Assembly: GCA_046160865.1 (NCBI GenBank)
Contig: JBJXHG010000191.1
Coordinates: forward strand, 13,855-77,854
Length of the DNA stretch: 64,000 bases
Source of the DNA: JBJXHG01 sp046160865
GTDB taxonomy: Bacteria > Planctomycetota > UBA1135 > GCA-002686595
Reading direction: 5' to 3'
Part shown: positions 33,217 to 40,467 of the stretch, in pieces
Numbering within the stretch: position 1 is the first letter of the stretch
Layout of the letters: the number at the start of each line of letters is the position of its first letter
Notes under the pieces: model-generated
Seen by the model: only the letters and a program-made list of their open reading frames with translations
Database searches by the model: none
Told to the model about the DNA's origin: nothing
Made by a program: the position numbers and the translations under genes

Positions 33217-34296
33217 TCAGAACACCTTCACCTTGCACGAGCCGCCGTGCTTCTCGTGGTAGTCCTGGTGGTAGTCCTCGGCCGGCCAGAACGTCTGCCC
33301 CGGCGCGACGAGCTCCGTCGCGATCTTCTTGCTCCGGAAGCGCGGTGTCGCTTCGAGCTCCCGCACGTACTCCTGCGCGGCGCGCAGCTGCGCGTCGTCC
33401 GCCGCGAAGATCGCCGAGCGATAGCTCGTGCCGACGTCCGGGCCTTGGCGATCCACTTGCGTCGCATCGTGGTTGTCGAAGAACACCTTGAGCAGCTTCG
33501 TGTAGTCGACGCGCGCCGGGTCGTAGACGACCTTCACGGTCTCCGTATGTCCCGTCGTGTCGGAGCACACTTGCTTGTACGTCGGGCTCTTCGTCGTGCC
33601 GCCCATGTAACCGGACTCGGCCGTGATCACGCCGTCGATCTGCTGGAACACGTCCTCGACGCCCCAGAAGCATCCACCGGCGAAGTAAGCGGTTTCGTTT
33701 TTCATCGTGGTAGGAGTCGAAGCGAGCGGTAGCGGCGCGCCGTCCGGGATGAACTCGAGCGCGGCCGAGTTGATGCAGAAGCGCTTGCCCGTCGGACCGG
33801 GGCCGTCGTCGAACACGTGACCGAGGTGCGCACCCGAGCGCGCATCGACGACCTCGACGCGCTTCATGCCGAACGAGTCGTCCTCGCGCAGCACGACGTG
33901 GTCGGGATCGAACGGTGCCGTGAACGACGGCCAGCCCGTGCCCGAGTCGAATTTGTGGTCGGAGCGGAACAGCGGCAGCCCGCCGACCGCCGACACGTAC
34001 GTGCCTGCGCGTTTCTCGTGCACGTACTCGCCGGTGCCGGCGCGCTCGGTGCCGCAGTGTTGCGTTACTTGGACTTGCTCGTGGTCGAGGGTCGCGACGA
34101 TCTCCTGCACTTGCTCCTTCGAGAGAGGCGTGAGGTCGAAGCCCGACGCGGACTTGCGCGGCGCAGTGCCTTCTGCGACCGACTGGGTCGCGGTCGGCCG
34201 GGGCGCCGCCGACGGTGCGCAGCCGACGACGAGCGTTCCGACGACGACGAGAGTGCCGGGGCCGACGAGCCAACCCGTGAGCGCGATGTTCTTCAT
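33217..34296 (-). CDS. msrBA: exported MsrB-MsrA fusion methionine sulfoxide reductase lipoprotein
   Basis: Two-domain enzyme of 359 residues that reduces both R- and S-methionine sulfoxide, placed outside the cytoplasm by a lipoprotein signal (LVVGC, Cys near 26). The MsrB domain is at about 52-185 (LPLFRSDHKFDSGTGWPSF; nucleophile Cys near 174 in RFCINSAALEF). The MsrA domain is at about 200-355 (GGCFWGVED, Cys near 209; DPARVDYTKLLKVFFDNHD; WPAEDYHQDYHEKH). The order B then A is the reverse of the PilB/MsrAB order. Start ATG 34296 is set by the signal peptide; the frame stays open far upstream without homology. An exported fusion suits repair of oxidised envelope proteins. Confidence 0.93.
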   Translation of the reverse strand: MKNIALTGWLVGPGTLVVVGTLVVGCAPSAAPRPTATQSVAEGTAPRKSASGFDLTPLSKEQVQEIVATLDHEQVQVTQHCGTERAGTGEYVHEKRAGTYVSAVGGLPLFRSDHKFDSGTGWPSFTAPFDPDHVVLREDDSFGMKRVEVVDARSGAHLGHVFDDGPGPTGKRFCINSAALEFIPDGAPLPLASTPTTMKNETAYFAGGCFWGVEDVFQQIDGVITAESGYMGGTTKSPTYKQVCSDTTGHTETVKVVYDPARVDYTKLLKVFFDNHDATQVDRQGPDVGTSYRSAIFAADDAQLRAAQEYVRELEATPRFRSKKIATELVAPGQTFWPAEDYHQDYHEKHGGSCKVKVF

Positions 34297-34421
34297 GAAG
34301 TCCCTTGTAGATCGAGTTCCTCGCGGCCGCGAGGGAGCGGCCGGACCGCCGCACACTCGCTGCGCGGAGGCGGACGCTTGGATGCCCGCCGCATCCGTAC
34401 GTTTCGGCGCGCGCGCCGGAT

Positions 34422-36026
34422 TCACTCGCTCGCCGCGCGCGCTTCGAAGGCACGCAAGACGTACTTGCCGAGCTCGCTGCCCGGCCGCACGAGCAGCGCG
34501 CCTTCCAACCCCGGCTGGTTGAGGCGCAGGTAGATCTGGTTTCGGCCGGACTTCACCTGCGCGCGGAGGCTGTTGCGGCGCTTGTACTCGCTGTCGCCGG
34601 CGAAGCGGTACCACAGCTCGAGCGACGTCGACGCTGGGCTGTCGAGGTCGAGGCGCACGAGCGTGTCGCCGCGCTCGGCGAACGGGAACGCCGGCAGGAG
34701 CACGAGGTCCTCGCCCGAGTCGAGCGGAATCTGGACCGCGGGCTCGCCGTCCGCCGTGACGTTCTCGAACACGATGTCGCCGCGCGCGCCGAGCTCGCCC
34801 GCGCCGCGCGCCACGTCGAGGCGGTAGAGCACGTCCTTCGACTGCGCGAACGCGGTCTCGTTCGCGGTGCTCGCCTCCGGCAGCAAGTTGGCGGCCGCGA
34901 GCTGCACGAAGATGCGCTCGACGAAGATCTCGATGACGACGTCGGGCTTCTCGCGCTCGACGCGCGCGAGGTCGAACTCGTATTGCCACTGGTAGCACAA
35001 GTGCGAGAAGTGCTCGGCGAGGAGCTGGTGCAGGTACGGTCCGAACGAGTCGTGGAACACGAGCGCGCGCGGCAACGAAGCGTCGTCGACCGCGGTGATC
35101 ACGGCGTTGCGCGGGCCCCAGTGCGTGACGCCGAGCGTGTGCGCGCGCGGGGTCTTCGCTCGCCACACCCATTCGCTCTGCGGCGTGAGGTCGTCGATGT
35201 ACATCGCTTGGCCCCACGTGTCGCCGTGACCGGGCGTCTGCGTGCGCACGAGCTCGCTCTCCGGCAGTGGAACGAGCGCCGGGAAACGCGGCGCGAGGTG
35301 GTTCAGGATCTCACGGTAGGCGACCAGCGCACCGCGTCCGTACCAGTGGGTTCCATACGGGAAGAACAGGAAGTCGTCCGGCGCGTCGCCGCGTTTCTCG
35401 TCGCGCAGCGCGTCGCGCAGATCGAGCACGTCGGCGCTCGAATGCGCGCGCATGTGCGCGACGAATTGGTCCATGCGCGTCGGACCGAGCACGTTGTAGC
35501 GGTCGGGCATCCGCTCGCCGTAGATCGACTGCTTGTTCGGACCGATCACGAGCAGGTACGCGGCACCGCGCTCGGCGAGCAAGCGGCGCTTCTCCTCGAG
35601 CATCACGCGCCAGCTCGCGAGCTCCGACTCGCTCATCGGCGCGAGGCCGCGATGCACTTCGATGGAAGAGTTGGCCGCGTAGAAGAGCCACATGTCCTTG
35701 CCGACGACGACCTGCGTGGTGGGGGAGACACCGAGCCCGAAGTACTTGATGAGCGCGTTGCAGCGCAGGAACTTGTCGCGCAGCCCGAAGCTGTCGTTGA
35801 AGTACGCCGCGTACTGCTCGGGGAACGCCGAGAGCGACTTCACGTCGCGCGGCGCATGCGGGCGCGGCGCGGCTTCACGCAGCTCGGGGCCGGGACCGCG
35901 CTCGGCATCCGTGCGCGCGAGCTCGTCGGTCCACGGAAGGACGAGGAACGCGAGGAACGCGACGCACAAGAGCACGTCGAGGACCGCGCGGCTCTCTCTG
36001 TGCGGCTCGATCGGCTGCACGCCCAC
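34422..36026 (-). CDS. AlgX/AlgJ-like polysaccharide O-acetylation protein with altered DxH motif
   Basis: Membrane-anchored SGNH-fold protein of 534 residues related to AlgJ/AlgX/DltD-like partners of MBOAT acyltransferases. One N-terminal membrane helix (about 16-36) is followed by PEQYAAYFNDSFGLRDKFL, GKDMWLFYAANSSIE and VIGPNKQSIYGERMPDRY, all typical of the family. The nucleophile-like Ser is near 327 (VFHDSFGPY). The usual D-x-H motif reads GTHW (Gly near 225, His near 227), so the acidic member of the triad is missing. The C-terminal ~110 residues look like a carbohydrate-binding beta domain (LELWYRFAG, RNQIYLRLNQPG). Its GTG start directly abuts the algI-like stop (TGAGTG), so the two are co-translated. 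Confidence 0.8.
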   Translation of the reverse strand: MGVQPIEPHRESRAVLDVLLCVAFLAFLVLPWTDELARTDAERGPGPELREAAPRPHAPRDVKSLSAFPEQYAAYFNDSFGLRDKFLRCNALIKYFGLGVSPTTQVVVGKDMWLFYAANSSIEVHRGLAPMSESELASWRVMLEEKRRLLAERGAAYLLVIGPNKQSIYGERMPDRYNVLGPTRMDQFVAHMRAHSSADVLDLRDALRDEKRGDAPDDFLFFPYGTHWYGRGALVAYREILNHLAPRFPALVPLPESELVRTQTPGHGDTWGQAMYIDDLTPQSEWVWRAKTPRAHTLGVTHWGPRNAVITAVDDASLPRALVFHDSFGPYLHQLLAEHFSHLCYQWQYEFDLARVEREKPDVVIEIFVERIFVQLAAANLLPEASTANETAFAQSKDVLYRLDVARGAGELGARGDIVFENVTADGEPAVQIPLDSGEDLVLLPAFPFAERGDTLVRLDLDSPASTSLELWYRFAGDSEYKRRNSLRAQVKSGRNQIYLRLNQPGLEGALLVRPGSELGKYVLRAFEARAASE

Positions 36027-37526
36027 TCAGAAGCGGAAGTAGATGAACGGGTTGTAGCTGCCTGCTGCGAGCTCGAGCGTGGAGCAGAAGAAGAGCAGGA
36101 GTAGCGCGGCGAGACCGGCGACCTCGAGGCCGAACGACAGCTTCGGCCGGCCGCGCTCGGCGAGCCGCGCGTGCCAGGCGACGAGCGCCGGCAGCCACGG
36201 CGTCGAGCCGATGAAGCCCGCCGCGAGCGCGGTCGCGAGCAGCGAGTCCAAGAACAGATCGACGTGGTGGACCGCGGGCAGTCCCTGCGAGAGCCCGGCC
36301 ATCGTGCCGAGGTAGTGCAGCGCTTGATCGAGCGTCTCGGCGCGGAAGAACACCCAGCCGACCATCACGACGAGCGCCACGTACACATGTCGCAGCACGG
36401 CGCGCTTCTCGATCATGCGTTGCAACCCGATCCGCTCGATCACGAGGAAGCAGCCGTGGAACAGCCCCCACACGACGAAGCTGAAGCTCGCGCCGTGCCA
36501 CAGCCCGCACAGGAAGAACACGAGCAAGAGATTGAAATACGTGCGCGCCGGACCCTTCCGGTTGCCTCCGAGCGGGATGTAGAGGTAGTCGCGGAACCAG
36601 GTCGAGAGCGAGATGTGCCAGCGGCGCCAGAACTCCGTGATCGACTTCGAGATGTAGGGATGCGCGAAGTTCTCCAGGAACTTGAAGCCGAACATGTGGC
36701 CGAGCCCGATCGCCATGTCGGAGTAGCCCGAGAAGTCGAAGTAGATCTGGAGGCTGTAGCAGACGAGACCCAGCCAGGAGACCGGCGCGGTGAGCTCCGC
36801 GGCGGGGATCGCGAAGATCGCGTCCGCGCAGCGCGCGACGGCGTTGGCGATCATGACCTTCTTCCCCAGGCCGATCGCGAAGCGCCGGATGCCGTTGGCG
36901 AATCCCTCGCGCGTGACGACGCGGTGGACGATCTGGGCCGCCACGTCCTTGTAGCGGACGATCGGCCCGGCGATCAGCTGCGGAAAGAGCGAGACGTAGA
37001 GCGCGACGTCGAGCGGATTCTTCTGGACGACCGCGTCGCGCCGGTAGACGTCGAGCACGTAGGAGAAGGCCTGGAACGTGAAGAAGGAGATCCCGATCGG
37101 CAGCCGGATCCCGCCCTGGGCGTTCACCAGCAGGTCGTGCCACGCCGAGCCGGGGTCGATGAACGCGGCCAGGGGCGGCAGGTGCGAGGCGAAGATGCCC
37201 AGCTCGAAGAGCGCCGTACGGAAGATGATCCACAGCCAGTCGGCGTACTTGAAGGCCACCAGCAAACCGAGGTTGAAGACGGTGGCGAGCGCCACGACCC
37301 CCTTGCCGCGCCCCCTCGCGAGCGCGGCGCCGACCCACAAGCCGAAGGCCCAGTTGCCAGCGATCGACACGAGCATGAGGCTCGCGACGAGCTTCTCCCC
37401 CCAGGCGTAGAAGAGGAGGCTCGCGAGGAGAAGGAGGCCGTTGCGCAGGCCTGGCCGCACCGAGAAGTAGAGCGCCAGGACGACCGGGAGGAACAGGAAG
37501 AGGAAGATCGTGGAGCTGAAGAGCAT
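36027..37526 (-). CDS. MBOAT O-acyltransferase (AlgI-like)
   Basis: Polytopic membrane acyltransferase of 499 residues that moves acyl groups across the membrane for O-acetylation of an exported polysaccharide. The N-terminus LFSSTIFLFLFLPVVLALY is the MBOAT/AlgI signature; further motifs are LPIGISFFTFQAFSYVLDVY, FFPQLIAGPIVRY-like LFPQLIAGPIVRYKDV, FDFSGYSDMAIGLGHMFG, EFWRRWHISLSTWFRDYLYIP and the catalytic His near 344 in GLWHGASF. It starts 12 bases after tsaB stops and ends exactly where the AlgX/J-like gene begins, forming a two-gene O-acetylation cassette at the end of a housekeeping operon. Confidence 0.92.
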   Translation of the reverse strand: MLFSSTIFLFLFLPVVLALYFSVRPGLRNGLLLLASLLFYAWGEKLVASLMLVSIAGNWAFGLWVGAALARGRGKGVVALATVFNLGLLVAFKYADWLWIIFRTALFELGIFASHLPPLAAFIDPGSAWHDLLVNAQGGIRLPIGISFFTFQAFSYVLDVYRRDAVVQKNPLDVALYVSLFPQLIAGPIVRYKDVAAQIVHRVVTREGFANGIRRFAIGLGKKVMIANAVARCADAIFAIPAAELTAPVSWLGLVCYSLQIYFDFSGYSDMAIGLGHMFGFKFLENFAHPYISKSITEFWRRWHISLSTWFRDYLYIPLGGNRKGPARTYFNLLLVFFLCGLWHGASFSFVVWGLFHGCFLVIERIGLQRMIEKRAVLRHVYVALVVMVGWVFFRAETLDQALHYLGTMAGLSQGLPAVHHVDLFLDSLLATALAAGFIGSTPWLPALVAWHARLAERGRPKLSFGLEVAGLAALLLLFFCSTLELAAGSYNPFIYFRF

Positions 37527-37538
37527 CGGATGCTCGGT

Positions 37539-38210
37539 TCAGCGCTTGCGCGCCTTCACCGCGAACGCCCGAAGATACAGCGGTTTCACCTCGCGCGGAT
37601 CCTGGCCTCCGGATCGCTCGACTCGGGCGATGCCCAGGGCGAGGAGGGCGGAGGCGCGCGGCGCCACGTCGAGACGCACACGCTCCCGAGCTTCCTCGGA
37701 CAGGCCAAGAGCCGTGACCGCGCCGGAGTCAGCGAAGATCGGCCCGGCGCGGGGCAGGATGCCCGGAACTTCCTCCGGACGGAGGACGCACGGCTCGCTC
37801 AGGACCTCCACATCACCGGCGAGCCGCCTGTAGTGCGCGAAATAGACTTCACCCGCTCGGGCGTCGAGGAGCACGCTCGCCTGCTCTCCGGGCTCCAGCT
37901 CTCCGAAGCACAGCGTCTCCCCCGATGGGACGCCGCGGATCACGGCGCCGCACCCGCGGACCAGTCCGAGGGCGGTCGCGATTCCCACGCGCAGCCCGGT
38001 GTAGCTGCCCGGCCCCGTTCCGACGAGGACGAGTGCGATCTCCCGGGGCGATCCGTCCAGATCTCGCACCATCCGGTCGACCGCCGGTAGCAAGTCGCTC
38101 GCGTGCGCCCGTCCCAGCTCGAGCGCCAGCTCCAAGGAGCGCTCCCCCGAGCGCACGGCGACGGAGGCGGCGCGCGCGCTCGTCTCGAGGGCGACCGCGA
38201 TCCTCCTCAA
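37539..38210 (-). CDS. tsaB: tRNA threonylcarbamoyladenosine biosynthesis protein TsaB
   Basis: Partner of TsaD in t6A37 tRNA modification, 223 residues. The start is placed at TTG 38210, which overlaps the glmM stop (TTGA) and gives the family N-terminus RRIAVALETSARAASVAV. Other motifs: LELGRAHASDLLPAVDRMV, GTGPGSYTGLRVGIATALGL, and LLDARAGEVYFAHYR. The protein is close to the usual ~230 residues. tsaD and tsaE are not in this window. The TTG start and the AGGAGG directly after it are unusual but no other codon preserves the N-terminus. Confidence 0.88.
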   Translation of the reverse strand: MRRIAVALETSARAASVAVRSGERSLELALELGRAHASDLLPAVDRMVRDLDGSPREIALVLVGTGPGSYTGLRVGIATALGLVRGCGAVIRGVPSGETLCFGELEPGEQASVLLDARAGEVYFAHYRRLAGDVEVLSEPCVLRPEEVPGILPRAGPIFADSGAVTALGLSEEARERVRLDVAPRASALLALGIARVERSGGQDPREVKPLYLRAFAVKARKR

Positions 38211-39580
38211 GCCCCGATCTCCGCCGCGATCCGGTCGGCGATCTCCTGGGCCTGGGAACGGATCCGGTCCAGGTCGGGGCCTTCGACCATCACGCGCGCC
38301 AGCGGTTCGGTGCCCGAGTAGCGCAGCAGGACGCGCCCGTCCTCGCCGAGCTCCTGCTCGACCCGCTTGCGCGCGCCGTCGACGTCGGGAAGCTCCGCCC
38401 AGGAGGGTTTCCGCGCGACCGCCACGTTCAGGAGCACCTGCGGGAAGGCGCGGTACACGCCCGCTAGCTTCGAGAGCGGCATCCGGGTCTCGATCATCAC
38501 TCGCAACACGCGCAGCGCCGTGTAGATCCCGTCGCCAATGAAGAAGTGCTCGGGCCCGAACACGATGTGCCCCGACTGCTCTCCTCCGAGACGCAGCTCG
38601 TGCCGGCGGAGCGCCTCGACCACGCGCCGGTCGCCGACGTCGACCGTCACGATGCCGATTCCCTTCTCGCGGAGCGCGCGGTGCAGCCCCTTGTTGCTCA
38701 TCACCGTCGCCACGATGCGCGCGTCGGGCAGCTCCCCCTTCTCCAGCGCATGGATCGCGAGGAGCGCCAGGATCCCGTCGCCGTTGACGATCTCGCCCGC
38801 CTCGTCCACGAGGATGCACCGGTCCCCGTCGCCGTCGAGCGCGATGCCGATCTTTGCTCCCTGCGAGCGGACCTCCTGCTGCAGCCACGCCGGTTGCGTG
38901 GCGCCGCAGCGGAGGTTGATGTTGTCCCCGTCCGGCTCCGCGGCGATGGCCGAGACGACCGCTCCCAGGCGTCCGAGCACGCGGGGAGCGACGCGGCTGC
39001 CGCCTCCGTTGGCGCAGTCGACGGCGATGCGCACCCCGTCGAGACGCAGTCCAGCTCCCGCCTTGTCGACGAGATAGCTGAAGTAGGCCGATTCGAGGTC
39101 GGGATCGTGCGCGGGCGGCGGACCTTCGATCTCGTTCGAAGGCTCCCGGAGCAGGAGGGCCTCGATCTCCTTCTCGGTCTCGTCGGAGAGCTTCTCGCCG
39201 TCTTCGGAGAACACCTTGACCCCGTTGTCCTCGGACGGATTGTGCGAGGCGCTGATCATCGCTCCGATCCGGAAGCCCCGCAGGCGCGTGAGGAGTGCGA
39301 GGCCTGGCGTCGTGATCAGCCCGACGCTCGTGACCTCGAAATCGCGGGAAGCGAGCCCGCGTGCGAGCGCGGCCTCCAGCTCACGTCCCGACCTCCGGCC
39401 GTCGTGACCGAGGAGCGCACGGGGCCGGCGTCCGGTCTTCGATCGTCGCGCGGCGTCAGGATCCCGCCCGAGCACGTCGCCGAGCGCGCAGCCCAGGGCG
39501 GTGACCGCGGGGACGGAGAGCCAGCCTTCCCCCGCACGACCGCGGATCCCGTCCGTCCCGAAAATTCGTCCCTCCTTCAA
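38207..39580 (-). CDS. glmM: phosphoglucosamine mutase
   Basis: Converts glucosamine-6-phosphate to glucosamine-1-phosphate for peptidoglycan and lipopolysaccharide precursors, 457 residues. N-terminal FGTDGIRGRAGEGWL; phosphoserine loop ISASHNPSEDNGVKVF; metal loop ALDGDGDRCILVDEAG; sugar loop LGGEQSGHIVF; phosphate loop RYSGTEPLARVMVEG. I favour TTG 39580, which puts FGTDG at about residue 7 as in the family. A TTG at 39634 overlapping the folP stop (TTGA) would add 18 residues and is the alternative. A short Arg-rich insertion (AARRSKTGRRPRALLGHDG) sits in domain 1. The protein gives material for the LPS and peptidoglycan work of neighbouring envelope genes. Confidence 0.93.
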   Translation of the reverse strand: MKEGRIFGTDGIRGRAGEGWLSVPAVTALGCALGDVLGRDPDAARRSKTGRRPRALLGHDGRRSGRELEAALARGLASRDFEVTSVGLITTPGLALLTRLRGFRIGAMISASHNPSEDNGVKVFSEDGEKLSDETEKEIEALLLREPSNEIEGPPPAHDPDLESAYFSYLVDKAGAGLRLDGVRIAVDCANGGGSRVAPRVLGRLGAVVSAIAAEPDGDNINLRCGATQPAWLQQEVRSQGAKIGIALDGDGDRCILVDEAGEIVNGDGILALLAIHALEKGELPDARIVATVMSNKGLHRALREKGIGIVTVDVGDRRVVEALRRHELRLGGEQSGHIVFGPEHFFIGDGIYTALRVLRVMIETRMPLSKLAGVYRAFPQVLLNVAVARKPSWAELPDVDGARKRVEQELGEDGRVLLRYSGTEPLARVMVEGPDLDRIRSQAQEIADRIAAEIGA

Positions 39581-39630
39581 TCTGATCTCGGTCCGGTGAT
39601 TCTGCGGTCGAATCGACCCCGGACAAGGTA

Positions 39631-40467
39631 TCAAGCGCCGAGGGAGCGCGGATCCATGAAGGCGCGGGCCACGCGGGCCGCCTGCGCCATGATCGCGACG
39701 TCGTGGACGCGCAGGATCGAAGCGCCTCCGAGGACGCCCAGGGCGACCGCCGCCGCCGTGCCTCCGATCCGGGCCTCCGGCGGGCTCTCCGCGGATCCCG
39801 CGGCGGCTTCGATGCTCGCGATGAACGACTTGCGCGACACTCCCAGACAGATCGGATGCCCGAGAGAAGCCAGCTCGGGGAGCCGGGCGAGGAGCGCCAG
39901 ATTGTGCTCGAGCTTCTTCCCGAACCCGATCCCCGGGTCGATCCAGATCCGGTGCGAGGCCACTCCAGCGCCCGCGGCGTGCTCGATTCGCTCGTGGAGG
40001 AACTCCCGGACCTCGGCCACCACGTCGCCGTAGCGCGGCTCGATCTGCATGTCGCGCGGCGTGCCCTGCATGTGCATCAGGACGAGCGTGGCCTCGCGTT
40101 CGGCGGCGAGGTCGAGGATCCGCCGGTCGGATCGTCCGGCCGTCACGTCGTTGACGATCGTCGCGCCGGCGTCGAGCGCGGCTCGGGCGACCTCGAACTT
40201 CGTGGTGTCGACGGAGATGGCGGCCCGGCAGCTGCGGGCGAGGCCCTCGATCACCGGGACGACGCGCTCGAGCTCCGCGCCGAGCGGGACCGGCTGCGAA
40301 CCGGGCCGCGTCGATTCGCCGCCGACTTCGAGGATGTCGGCGCCCTCCTCCTCCATCCGCAGGCCGTGCTCGACGGCGCGCGAGGGATCGAGGAAGCGTC
40401 CGCCGTCCGAGAAGCTGTCGGGAGTGACGTTCAGGACCCCCAGGATGCGCAGGGGGGCCGGATCCAT
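39631..40467 (-). CDS. folP: dihydropteroate synthase
   Basis: Joins p-aminobenzoate to dihydropterin pyrophosphate in folate synthesis, 278 residues. ATG 40467 shares its A with the ftsH stop (TGATG). Motifs: ILGVLNVTPDSFSDGGRF, GADILEVGGESTRPGS, AISVDTTKFEVARAALDAGA, IVNDVTAGR, LMHMQGTPRDMQ, IWIDPGIGFGKKLEHNL, LGVSRKSFIA and LRVHDVA. All expected active-site segments are present. It is in the middle of the ftsH-folP-glmM-tsaB run, an order also seen in many other bacteria for ftsH-folP-glmM. Confidence 0.95.
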   Translation of the reverse strand: MDPAPLRILGVLNVTPDSFSDGGRFLDPSRAVEHGLRMEEEGADILEVGGESTRPGSQPVPLGAELERVVPVIEGLARSCRAAISVDTTKFEVARAALDAGATIVNDVTAGRSDRRILDLAAEREATLVLMHMQGTPRDMQIEPRYGDVVAEVREFLHERIEHAAGAGVASHRIWIDPGIGFGKKLEHNLALLARLPELASLGHPICLGVSRKSFIASIEAAAGSAESPPEARIGGTAAAVALGVLGGASILRVHDVAIMAQAARVARAFMDPRSLGA

